Shown in pieces: positions 49,057 through 60,281 of a stretch of 64,000 nucleotides of DNA (the first letter of the stretch is position 1; every line of letters begins with the position of its first letter). Position numbers and translations under genes: made by a program. This DNA is from Metopolophium dirhodum (taxonomy: Eukaryota > Arthropoda > Insecta > Hemiptera > Aphididae). Below the pieces are notes generated by a model, which saw nothing but the letters and a program-made list of their open reading frames with translations, did not search any database and was not told where the DNA came from. The DNA lies in NCBI RefSeq assembly GCF_019925205.1, contig NC_083562.1:22444001-22508000 (forward strand). Direction: 5' to 3'.

Positions 49057-49270
49057 ATTTAATTATATAATAAATTAACTTACCCTAATTGAATGCAGAC
49101 TTGTTAGGTATCGATGAGCGAAGGAAGAAGAAATAGGTTTAATATTGATTTGTTTATAATTATTAGTATATAATTATTATTTAATCAAGAACACAGTTAA
49201 TATATTAGAGATATTTAAAAAGTAAATTATTATTTAAGACACAAATATTATACTGAAGATATATTACATA
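43493..49270. other. AT-rich stretch, possibly a long first intron
   Basis: Nearly 6 kb without a supportable exon. The sequence is AT-rich, and at 44,100-47,800 it is dense in GTAGGTA, TACCTAC and TAGGTACCTA motifs. An AT array lies at 46,904-46,921. If the exon ending at 43,492 is real, this would be intron on the plus strand. Confidence 0.4.
49025..49053. repeat. (AT)n microsatellite, about 14 units
   Basis: Uninterrupted alternating A and T after GCAC. Confidence 0.95.
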
Positions 49271-50520
49271 CCTCTAATCACGTATGACTGCCGCCGAGGG
49301 CATACGCAGGGAGAGTATAATGTTGAGTAGATCGGACCGATGGTCGATGGGTGTCGTCCGAGCCGAAGAAATAGTATATTTAACAAAAGGGTATAATAAA
49401 ACATGACCACATATTATTATAATATTATCAACATCTGTGTGACTGTATATACAATATTATAATATATATGTTAAGGTTTATGATGATGCTATGTTATGCA
49501 CTCTTCTTAGAATAAACTATTTATGAAGAGTGGCTATCATTATAATTTTAAGGTTATTATTATTTTATTACTTAAATGGCATTCAAAATTTGTCTTTGGT
49601 TGTGAATTTCTAGTATCGTGTGTCTTTATGTTTATTACACATAATTTTTTGACAAATTCTTAAGCTTATTTCATATCACCCTTTATACACTGCAGTAAAA
49701 ATGTCTTGTACGAGTTTAAATTCAAAAGAAACAAGTTGGATTTGTTGACTCGCATACGCATTGTTTTACTAAGATGGAAATTTCCGGAACGTGAGTTATC
49801 GACAGATGTCGATGAGTTGAGTGGAGGTTGTAACAGAAAAACGATTAGAGTGTCCGTCAAAGTTGTTTGCGCTTCGGAAAACTCGCATCGCAGACGAGTT
49901 ACAAGTTTTATATAATCAATTCGGCTCGAAAGCGACCGGCTACTGATTGATAACATTGTGTCAAGTAGTTCTTCTTTAAAACGATCTTTCCAGACGTCCT
50001 CTTATTATGGTTACGCGTAATCGATTAAAAGACGTTTTTCTCAACACGTGAATGTTCTTAGCTATATCAAGTCCTTTTTTTTAGACCCTAACACAAATGC
50101 TGTTAGAGGCAATTTCCTGCTCCCATAATTAATCGTGCAACGCGTTTAACATAATTAATATCTATAGCCTTTTCGTAATTTAGATTATTTCGGATGTTTA
50201 TTGTTACGGTCAATTTCTCATGATGTCTTGTATTTGTATACTTTATAGTCATAAAATGTATACATTACTTATGTCATTTTGTTTTTTGACAAAATATTGT
50301 CGTTATAATACGTATACTTTGTAAACAATGAACAATATTTTTACTTAACCTGTATACTTGGTACTAGGTACACTTGAGAAATAAATATTATCAACTATTT
50401 AAATACTTAAAGCTGTCACAATAAAGATAATTTTACCTATCCTTTTTTTTTAAGATTATTATGTATATCATAATTGGGCTACGTGGAGTAGTATTTGAGT
50501 AAAAAGCGACATTGCTTATG
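49271..50520. other. Mixed stretch, no gene called
   Basis: A GC-richer block at 49,270-49,375 (GACTGCCGCCGAGGGC; GTCGTCCGAGCCGAAG) has no useful frame. At 49,666-49,956 both strands are open (96 codons minus, 69 plus). The plus version contains ELSTDVDELSGGCNRKTIRV and crosses GGAAC|GTGAGTT at 49,789. Neither reading matches a family I know, and mutual openness of the two strands suggests a chance stop-poor patch. Confidence 0.4.
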
Positions 50521-50550
50521 GCGGTGTGGGGGGAGTGGTTTTACGAATAA

Positions 50551-50566
50551 CCCCCCCCCCCCCCCC
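50551..50566. repeat. C16 homopolymer
   Basis: Sixteen consecutive C, the longest G/C homopolymer in the window. Confidence 0.9.
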
Positions 50567-51342
50567 AGACGCTAAGTATTCGAATGCATATTTATTTTTG
50601 ATTATATTCCCGATTATATTATATTTTTACATTTTAATGATTTTAAAGTGAGGTATTGAATATTTCACTATTTATATATGTAGGTACATTATTTTGAATA
50701 AATATTGGTAAACGTTTCTAAAATAATATAAACAAAGTTCCTGGTGTACTTTATGAAAGAAAAAAAAGTTTTTGTTTCACAGTTTTCTTTGTTGTACCTA
50801 CCATTCTATACCTATATGTTAACATATTTTATACTTTTTAGGCTGTGTTAACCCATTAAAACTTTTGCTGTGTGGTAAACTCTTTATAGTACATATGTCT
50901 TGCCTGCCAATATAAGTACCATGGAACTAAATCGTATTCTCCTGAGATTTTCAGAGATTTTATACACTGCAGTAATTGATAATATACTATAATACGTGAT
51001 AATATATATTATTTCTATTAAAATACCCTCCTGACCAAATAACATTAGAAATTAGAATTGCTCTATTGCATAATTCCACGGGTATCTAATTATATTTTAT
51101 CTATAGGTAGTTATATATACATATGTGATCAAAGCGGAGAATTTATCACCCAATGCCAAATGGCGATTGTATATAGACACACGTACTTATATGATTTAAT
51201 TAGGTTTTGAGTAATGATAATAATCTGAACGTACATTTCAATAATGAGAAATAAAACAATACAGTTATAAATAAAAGTGAAGAAGATAATGTTAAGTATT
51301 ATTTTTATTTATACCTTTTAGTTTTTATTTTTGTGGTCTTAC

Positions 51343-51393
51343 CTTTAGTTTTATGATTATTTTCGATGTGCGCCGAAGCCGGCGGGATGACAT
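51343..51393 (-). CDS. Candidate first coding exon, 17 codons
   Basis: On the minus strand an ATG in the context ACCTCAATGTCA opens MSSRRLRRTSKIIIKLK and runs, after exactly 17 codons, into a good donor, CTAAAG|GTAAGACC (phase 0). Upstream sequence to about 51,470 is GC-richer than its flanks and could be 5' UTR, with an in-frame stop (TAA) before the ATG. The short product is very basic and unremarkable; no signal peptide is evident. No downstream exon was found on the minus strand, so this rests on start context, donor and composition only. Confidence 0.22.
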
Positions 51394-51724
51394 TGAGGTC
51401 AACGAAGGATGAAATTATTCTTTATACGCAGCAAAAGCGGTGCGAGAATATATTTTAGCAAAAGTATTGCCCCTGGGAAGACAATACTATCATAATAATA
51501 ATAAAAATAACACTAGTACAAAGAGCACAATAAGCAGAAAGTGTATAGGTACCTACTACCGATAGATGAATACTGATATTCCAACCAATAGGATATTGAG
51601 TTGACTAATTGATTTTTATCCTTAATACATTTATCTGCGGTACCTATTGTGTAAATCTATCTAGACGAGATACTATAGGTATTTTACTGTATTATTACTC
51701 ATTAGTGACATGGCTTTGGCTACC

Positions 51725-51859
51725 CTTAGGGCCAGTTGTATCGTCTACGGTTACACTTCGATTACGCTTAATCAGCTGATAACAGATTTTATAACCGGCC
51801 AAATTCGGCCGATTTAACTTCGGTTAACTTTAATTGGAGATGGTACAACTGGCCCTAAG
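51725..51859. mobile_element. 135-bp palindromic MITE, probable TA duplication
   Basis: CTTAGGGCCAGTTGTA at the left is matched by the exact reverse complement TACAACTGGCCCTAAG at the right. Pairing continues inward with gaps (CGTCT with AGATG; CGGTTA.. with TAACCG-type sequence). If the element proper is 51729-51855, it is flanked by TA on both sides, the duplication of Tc1/mariner-type transposition. It has no coding capacity. Confidence 0.82.
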
Positions 51860-53280
51860 TCTGTAACTATGGACCTATTGGCTATAATATATTTAAATAA
51901 CATTTAAAAATTTACCAAATAAGTAATAACTGTGATAAAATATTTAAATAGAGGCATAGGGTGAGCCCTAAAGGACAATGCTGACAATGTTATGACTTAT
52001 GACAAATTAGTATATAATATGTATTGTTGTTCTCAATAAACTATTTCAATGTTAGGGAAACACTACAAAAGCAGTTATTTTTTGTTTATTTGTTTATTTT
52101 GTTTAGTATACAACATTTACCTAAACCACTGTAATAGACATATAATTTTATAATGTTAACATTTAGGTATAACAGATAAATAAATTATAATTAATAGCTC
52201 TTTGAGATTTTTATTGATTTTTTATAAAGAATAATTCTGGTAATAATTACATTTTTTACTATAATTATTATTTTTTATATCGATTGTTAATTTATTTTTG
52301 TCTACATCTTAAAGAATATTTTACTAAAACATGTAAGATCTTTAAATAACATGTGAAATATTTTTAACTACCTTATAATCAATGTTTAAAAAACTTTTTA
52401 CAAGCCCTTCATTTACATAATATCAGCATGCGATACTATATAGTTCTGTTATGTTGAGGTGAATGGGGTCAAAAGCTCTTTTTAATTTTTACATCTTATA
52501 ACTACTATCAAAGTTTATATCGATACACTCCAATACAAAATATGTACCTAATTGATATATTTCAGGTAATAATCTGCTCGAATTAAAATTAAAATGTTAA
52601 ATTATTAGGTATTATTATTATTTGTATTATTAAATATATGCTTTAATATCAGCTTATGTATTATATTATTTACCATACATTAAACATAATATAGTACATG
52701 TTTAAATAAAAAAATAAAAATTGTCGTTGTTATATTATATGTATAGGTAGGTACATAATCAAATTTTTTGAGAAACTATTTTTCAAACTCAGGTCTTGAA
52801 TTTATATTTAATCTATTTTAAGATACTATTTGTTTAGAATACAATAATTTAGCAGCTTAAAAATATTGTGCACGATGTATTACTTGTGATTTTAAAATAT
52901 AGCGGATAAGAGCTACCTATATCACGATATCACGATATAACGATACCTACCTGTTAGTTTTTACCTAATTATTTATTTGTAATTCGGAAGTATATGAAAA
53001 TTGTCTAACTCTGTTGAATTCGGAATTGTTATATATTATAATATAATAGTACCTTGGTAATGTCGTTTAATTTCGAAATATTTCGAGATTTTCGTCAAAA
53101 TAAATTCTTCAAACAAATAATAATTTTATATGTGAGGAACGACAATGCGTAGGTATAATGTAGAAATATATATAATATAATATATAGTTTATATTTTATC
53201 GAATATATAGTTAAAGAATATATAATATATATAGGTAGCTATATAATATTAAAAAAAAAAAAACCTAATAGTCTTCATAT
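51860..53280. other. AT-rich gene-free stretch
   Basis: No gene or bounded element was found. Short tandem ATCACGAT repeats occur at 52,920-52,945. Confidence 0.5.
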
Positions 53281-53720
53281 TTCGCACCTATCGTGCGTTC
53301 TCGAACGTGAACAAATTCGTTCGGTAGGTGTACGAACCCGCAAAAATCGTATCAGGTAGTAGACGTGCGCGCACACACACACACACACACAAACAAATAC
53401 ACACACGCACGTACGACTTAACCATAACCATTATTATCCTATATACCAGCGACCGGCCGGCCACATGCGTCGGCGAACCGTGTAGGATGCACACACGTTG
53501 AGTCAACGTCCTCCGCGCGTGCACTCGGTGTACGTACCGTGGTATACGTACATAGATATTATATAGTTACTGTCCGTTGAGACGGTTTTCAATGTTTTGT
53601 TAATACTGCTGTGGCAGGTTAGGCGGGCGAATGTGCGTGCAAATGTGTAGTGGACGAATAAAAAAAAAATAATGGCAAATAAACCGACGGATCCGTCGTG
53701 TCGTACCGGTTTTGTTGTTT
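53280..53720. other. GC-richer block with a (CA)n array
   Basis: The block contains a CA array at 53372-53390 and CpG-rich pieces such as GCGACCGGCCGGCC. Minus-strand frames of 66-80 codons overlap one another in different frames and translate the CA array as a cysteine/valine run, so none is called. It may be regulatory or UTR sequence. Confidence 0.35.
53372..53390. repeat. (CA)n microsatellite
   Basis: About nine and a half uninterrupted CA units after GCGCG. Confidence 0.95.
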
Positions 53721-54057
53721 CTAGATGTCTGTAAATCGAGATCAAATAATAGTAAAAACAAAATAATAACGATAATGATGATAATAATATATGGTTTCAA
53801 CTGTTTACTTGTGGCGAGTACTCTTATAGAGTACTAAAGTCTAAAATGAGTATATTGTGTGAATGAGCGTTTTATCATATTATTTATATAATATGGGTAT
53901 ATTATATTATGTATTTGTCTTTCACTATCCGTCTCTGTCTCATCCACTGTGTGTCTTTCTCTCTTTTTCTCTCAGCTACTCCTACTTGGCTTCCTTAATA
54001 AAACTTCTCGCATTTCACCGAGATCGCCATAGTTGTCGTGTGGTGGACTGAGATAGA

Positions 54058-54874
54058 CTGGTCGCCAAGCCCGGATTAAGGATCAACTGGGCACCGATGA
54101 GACACCATACACTTAGTGGGTGGGTAATCTAAAATGCTCAAAAAAAAACAACAAACAAACGAAATTGTTGGCGAACATAGTTCATTATTTATAGTAATTT
54201 TTCGTGATATAAAATTGAGAACAATTTCATTTTATAATTATTAATAATAATTTACCTACATACCTACCTACTTACATAATTTTTGATTCTGTGGTTTTTT
54301 TTTTTTTTATATCTTGTATACAAAATTTCTACCAGGAGTGTTTTGATTTCAACATATAGTATCTTATCTTTTAGCTAATTGGATCAAGATGGTACTTTAG
54401 AGAGGTCATTTTTCGATTTTCTCAATAGTTGTTTAATGCCACAGGAAGAACCACCGACAAATTACAAAAAAACCGCTAAAAATGGGATTTTAATTTCCAA
54501 CGCTATGTTTATCACCATAGAAACGAATAAAAATAAAAATAACGATTTTAGTTATTTTGTTGTAATTTATAATATTAAATCAACATATAGGCTATAATAA
54601 AATATAATAACAAAATAAAATATTCACATCAATGATCCGTCCCCGCTCAGAATCGTTTCGTATACAATAATATGATATCATTGAATTAAAGTTTAATACA
54701 ATCCATTATACATTATCCCACTTGTAACCTACTGTACAGCAGAGTGACATCCACTTACCTGCTTTTTTTTAAAAACTGTATTGGACGCGTTAAAAAAATA
54801 TATTTTGGGGATAAAATCAATAGGCCCCGGGACCGTGCCCCCCCTCCCCCCGCTAATCTGGGCTTGCTGGTCGT
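54058..54874. mobile_element. Non-autonomous hAT-like element, 801 bp
   Basis: The element at 54066-54866 starts CAAGCCCGGATTAAGG; the reverse-complemented right end reads CAAGCCCAGATTAGCGG. The flanks CTGGTCGC (54058-54065) and CTGGTCGT (54867-54874) agree at 7 of 8, fitting an 8-bp hAT duplication. Inside lie GTAATCTAAAATGCTC, a T-run, a central unit of about 480 bp shared with 59.1-59.7 kb, then ACGCGTTAAAAAAATATATT and a C-rich patch. A 72-codon frame at 54,379-54,597 falls in the shared unit and is not a gene. The copy at 38.3 kb lacks the central unit. Confidence 0.82.
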
Positions 54875-56935
54875 GGTTATATTATATTAGCCATCGGCTT
54901 ACACACAAGATTATTAGAACATCTATCTGATGTACGAACCTTGTTAGTTATAATTCATAACTTATAATACCTATATTATTGGTTATGATTAAAATACTTT
55001 TTATATTTTGTACTTTTTTTGACATATCATAAAATATTATGTTTCTTGTTTTTGGTGAATTGGGTCCTCGACCATACTTTTATTTCTGTTGTATCTCTGC
55101 TATCTATGTTTTGATAAACATAATATGTACATTCGTAACAATATCGTATTTGTATCGTACTTTAATCTAAAAAAAAAAATTTATATCATTATAGGTACCT
55201 ACCTATAATCTTCTTGAAATTATTTTAAGATTTTTTATTACATTTTTTAAACCATTAGGTACCTACATATAAATTACAAATATCTTTTCCGCAATAAAAG
55301 AAGCTTACTCTCGCTAATACAGCTTACCTACACTAGATAGGTATATTTTATTTATTTTCACTATATATCTCTTGTTTATATATTGTTACATATTAAATCT
55401 GCATTTTAATTTATATGTAAACATAATTTTATAACACAATTTGTTCAACATAACATTACATAGCAAATGACCCAATGTAACCTTGCTCCCATATTTCATT
55501 GAAATTGCATAATTTTTTTTCTCCCACGAACATCAATGTAATGTTCTTTCCCACGTAATTCGTCATCATCTTCGTTGTCGTCGTTGTTGTTGTTCGGATC
55601 TAATCGAGCATCGTTGTATCTTACATATTATTTGAAATTGGGGTCACACATACACAGACCACGTAAACCTACGTACTTACAAGTATAGTAACTCCTTATT
55701 AAATTGTATATGTGTGTACAACATTGCAAAGAAAATATAAATGAAGAAAAACTACCAACCGTGTCTTCTGCAAGATTCCTAATTTCTTGTGGGTACCTAT
55801 GTATTATATTTTATATACTTATATAATAGATATTTACCTTTTATATATGTGCAAAATAATCTACTACACCAAGTTTATTGGTTTGTTATCAAAGTATATG
55901 TGTATCCACGCTTCAATTTACATTTATAATAGAAGTTTTGTAACTCGTAAAATCACCAATCTTCTTGACGAATATAATTTTTAATTATTGTTTTTTATAA
56001 ACGAAAATAATATTGAAAATTAATCTTACTCGTATAAAAATAAAATTTTTGAACTATAAATCAATTAGACGATTTTGAAGTTCTTCAAATATAATAAGTA
56101 AAGAAATATTTGTCTTATTGCATTATCAAATATTGTATATTTATAATAGTTATTAAATAAGTTAGCCCACGGTTAATTTATTCGTTTTAAAAACGTATTA
56201 TAATTATATTACGTATATTTGTAATTATCCAGTTTATGATGCTACTTACATTTATGACAATATTTACCGTTTATCTGTAAATGTACCTAAACTTAAACTT
56301 GATGCAATCTGTTATGGTTATCTCGAAGGTTATCTATAATAGGTACTATGCTATATTATATTAAGGTACCTACTATATTATCGATGATAATTAAATGGTA
56401 CCATTTAATAAAATAAAATTATGATGTTAATTTAAGCATTCAATATTATGATTATTTTTTAGTCAACAATTGTACGTATAATTTATTTTATAAAAAGATC
56501 AAATTAATCATTAAATTTAACTTGAATCATATTAATTACACTCTGCTCGAATGTATTTAAACGTTGAGACCAATTGGGCCATTATTTAACTTTCCGAGGT
56601 TTATTTCGAATAAATACAATTTAGGTCCATTATAACTGATGTATTTGGGATTTTATTTGACTATAATATCACTATACAAATAAAGAAACTATATTTCGTG
56701 CAATAATGACCTTTCTACACTTTTGAAACAATTTTAATATACTTTTAAAGTTTAAATATTATTAAATGTATTTAGCACATTTTATTGAAGTATACTTGAC
56801 CGTATAATATGATTGCACTTCCATTGTTAATAACATAGCTATTGAGATAACTATATATTAAGATTTTTTTGTATTATTCGCTTTTGAACGTATTAGTCAA
56901 TTGAGTATATTCCGTATACTATTATCAGAAAGTAC
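54875..56935. other. AT-rich gene-free stretch
   Basis: No gene supported. CGTCGTTGTTGTTG at 55,578-55,595 is a short trinucleotide patch; a frame at 55,787-55,984 is tyrosine/isoleucine-rich and low complexity. Confidence 0.5.
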
Positions 56936-57650
56936 CTAGTACCGAGGAGCGGAGTGGGAAAAAAATTCAGGCCAGGAAAATAAATTTCCTCCAGGCTATT
57001 CAACATTTTCATCTCTTGAATAGAAACTTCATTTTATTTGTTTAAATCTAAAATCTAAAATAGAAAATCAAAATGTAATAATCTTAAAATGTTTCTACAT
57101 AATATAATATGTTAATAATATTTAATATTATGCTCTAATAAAATTAAAATAAACACACTAACTTACAAAGAACAAACTAATTTAGCTTTAGGTGTAACTA
57201 GTCTATCATACTGTATTCTGTTTAATAGGTAGGTACTCTGATGACAAAATAATGGAAAAACGTATACTTGACTCGATAGTCGCGAGGCGATAAGGTACGA
57301 TTGTGTTGTCGTAGAGCTTCGGCGAAGGTTATAAAAATTACTAAATGATAAAGTGTACTGTACTAACGTGAGTATAACGTTTATATATATATATATATAT
57401 ATATTATGTGTACTATGACAAATTTATATCGAATAGCCATGGGCCATGGCTTATCAGAATTCAAAATATCAAAAATTATATAAATTGATTATTAATTAAA
57501 TTGTTCATATGATTTCGTTTTCGTATATAGATAAATACTTCTCACATTACTCCACATTATTTTCATGTTTTTTTTGACGGGCCATTTAGCTTCCAGGCCA
57601 CTGGGATTTTTTACGGTATCCCGGTGGGCCACTCCGCCTCTGCTAGTACC
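56936..57650. mobile_element. Non-autonomous hAT element, 699 bp, perfect target duplication
   Basis: The element at 56944-57642 is flanked by perfect 8-bp direct repeats, CTAGTACC, at 56936-56943 and 57643-57650. The left end reads GAGGAGCGGAGTGG and the reverse-complemented right end CAGAGGCGGAGTGG, 11 of 14 identical; the right form is the typical CAGAGGCGGA terminus of hAT elements. Similarity continues inward (GGCCAGG near 56,983 against GGCCTGG near 57,595). A (TA)n array at 57382-57404 lies inside. There is no transposase. Confidence 0.88.
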
Positions 57651-58760
57651 TACTACCTACCCCATTAACGTTACCACGTAGACTTCCAAACATAATGTGC
57701 AGGACTTAATTATAATTCAAAGCCACACTATTTCACTAATAAAAAAGTTCTTTACAAGTTAGTGTCCGTCTTTTTTACACCGCATATCGTTTTGTTCACT
57801 GTTATAGAAATAATTTAAGTACTTATTTACACAGGTAATATACGTGATGTTAAAAAAAATTATGACATCATCGAGGGTGATATGATTTTTTTAATGAACG
57901 TATAAGCGTTGAGCTTTCCCTGAGATATGAAATTAGATGTCAATATATTATATGTACGAACATTTTGTTGGTCATTATATTATTTTATTATTACGACCTC
58001 GCGATGGGTGCGAGTATACTTAGCAGTTAGCATTACAACTGCAATGTCGGCCGGTGGTTTTGTGGTCCCCTCCCGCAGTAGGTACTTCCTTCCAAGGAAC
58101 GCACAAGTGCACAATCATAATATCGGATTAGTATAATATTATTAAATTATATTGTATTATTAATATTAATATTATTGTTATTATTATCATCATCATCGCC
58201 GTAATCATAATCGCGTAATAATTGTCACAGTCGTGGTAATTGTTATCACCACTGCTGTTTAGGTACGCGTTTAATATTGCAGCGGTCATCAATCTCCTCC
58301 TTGTCGATTATTATACACTATAACGTCATCGTGTGCACGTTCGTTTAATAATACTATATTATACGACAAGCTGGACACGGTTGGTAAGATATATAGATGT
58401 AATGATCGCTTCAAGGTCGTGACCGGATACGACGACAGTGACCATCGGGAGAAAAACCCTCATCTACGTTCATGACTTAAGTTTCCACGCGTGCAATGGA
58501 TACGACTCACTTTATACAAATCGGAGGTTACCTGCCCCCCTCATCTGTAAAACTCCGTATAGACCATTTATACTTTATCTACCTGTATATAGCGTTTGCA
58601 CCGTGTAAAGGGTTTTTTTCGTATTTCGACACGATAATGGAATAAACAATTCGTCACGTCTGAGTATTGACTATTCGCGGCCTAGGTCCGCCGCACGATT
58701 TCTTAAATTGTACAAACGGGTGACATGTTCTTATCTAGCCATCGTGGTTGGTATTGTACA
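57651..58760. other. Region with CpG-richer patches, no gene called
   Basis: Two GC-richer patches stand out. At 57,985-58,110 a plus frame reads MSAGGFVVPSRSRYFLP around TCCCGCAGTAG|GTACTT, which might be an exon end but lacks a convincing acceptor. At 58,360-58,740 there are CpG-rich pieces (CGTGACCGGATACGACGACAG; GCGGCCTAGGTCCGCCGC) without an open frame. Regulatory or UTR sequence is possible. Confidence 0.35.
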
Positions 58761-59108
58761 TCCTTGCTTTAAAATCAAAAAAATTCCGTTCAATATTATT
58801 TCGAAATTGTCTTGTTGATTATTATTTATAAGTAGGCATACATATTTATATAATCTGTCAACTAATGTATCCACCTACTTACTTAAATATTTGTGTCTGA
58901 CTTAGTTTACCGGCTATTGAACTTGTTTTGATCTATGCTTAATGTCTACCTACCAAGTGACTGAGAATTTTTAAAGATTTTCAAAAAAATTAATTATTTC
59001 TATTTTTGCCTGACAGTAAAAACAAAAAGATAAATCACGTGTGTTTTGATTTTATTTTACAATATTTAAATTTAGGTACCTACGTAATTTTATTTACAAT
59101 TTTAGATT
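58761..59108. other. AT-rich gene-free stretch
   Basis: Nothing supportable was seen. Confidence 0.5.
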
Positions 59109-59109
59109 C

Positions 59110-59785
59110 TAATCTTAGTATGTATTTTACAATAATGTTTTTTTTTTTTACTTTTTTATTTCTGTGTACACGATAATTAATAAAATAATGCTTCAATTTT
59201 CAACTTCAGTATCTTTTCCGGTGGAAAAGTGAATCAAGTTTGTTCGTTGAGGAGTTCAACATTTATAATAATTCCCAACAATTTTCAAAAGCGCCTGGAA
59301 AATTAAGGAAAACTGGAATTTTTACGCAAAATTCAAATTTGGACGAAATTACATATTATTTAAACCAAGAAAAACGATTTTAGTTGTTTTGATGAAATTT
59401 AAAATATTATTCGTGCATAGTGAAACTTGATATTATTATATTTTATAAACACTATGACATTTTTAAATGTAATTTTTTTGGCAAAAATAAATTTAACTTA
59501 TTGTAGTAGATACTCATGTCTAATACTGAAATTAATTACTTTAATCACAATAATATTATCATAAATACCGTTCTTAGTAATATTCGAGGTAATATTATAG
59601 GCTGACAGACAGTCTTCGCCTAGAATCGCTTTTCGTATTTAATGATTTTATACCATTGAATTCAAATTTGACACAATCCATTATAGTGACCCACTTGTAA
59701 CCTACTGTACAACAGAGCGACATCCACTTACTCTCTTATTTAAGTACAAAACTGTACGAAGCGTAGCTTACTGTATAAGAATATA
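59110..59785 (+). repeat. Dispersed repeat, copy of the 54-kb central unit
   Basis: It aligns with the interior of the hAT-like element at 54,291-54,790. Landmarks in order: a T-run, TTTCAACTTCAGTATCTTTT, AACGATTTTAGTTGTTTTGA, CATTGAATTCAAATTTGACA, CCACTTGTAACCTACTGTAC and AGAGCGACATCCACTTAC, continuing to AAAACTGTACGAAGCGT. Terminal repeats of the 54-kb type are absent, so this is either a fragment or a related element. It is the reference for the minus-oriented copies at 3.7, 30.6 and 35.5 kb. Confidence 0.7.
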
Positions 59786-60280
59786 CATTTAAGAAGACGA
59801 ATCAACAAGATTTGTACAAAACCTTGGTTAGCACTTATTCAGACTTTTTCAGTGATCTATAAACGAGTGATTCAGTAATATAATACAATAATTAGGTATA
59901 TTCTAGTATAATAGATGTGTCTTTGAAATATTTGTTATTTTTTATTGAATTATTGAATTTAATATTTAATAGGCTTGTACACATTTATTATATATTTAAT
60001 AATTTACCTCTGGAATAAAAAATATGCATGGATTTATAATTAAAAAGTAATTGGTAGCTTATTATTTTTATGATACCTATGTATAGGAAATAATAACTAG
60101 TATAAATTGTTTATATCGCATGTACATTATAATTCATAATATATTATAGTACCTATATATATATTGATATAATATGATGTTACTAAGATATATAGATCTA
60201 GGTATTTCCATATTAATTATATTAATAATTGTCAAAAATGTAATATTTATTGTTTATCATCTTACCAATTGTATTACATA
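59786..60280. other. AT-rich gene-free stretch
   Basis: No gene or element was seen before the SINE insertion. Confidence 0.5.
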
Positions 60281-60281
60281 T

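Noticed and set aside
54379..54597. 72-codon plus frame beginning MDQDGTLERSFFDFLNS
   Set aside because: Lies wholly inside the non-autonomous hAT-like element, in sequence shared with the non-coding copy at 59 kb.
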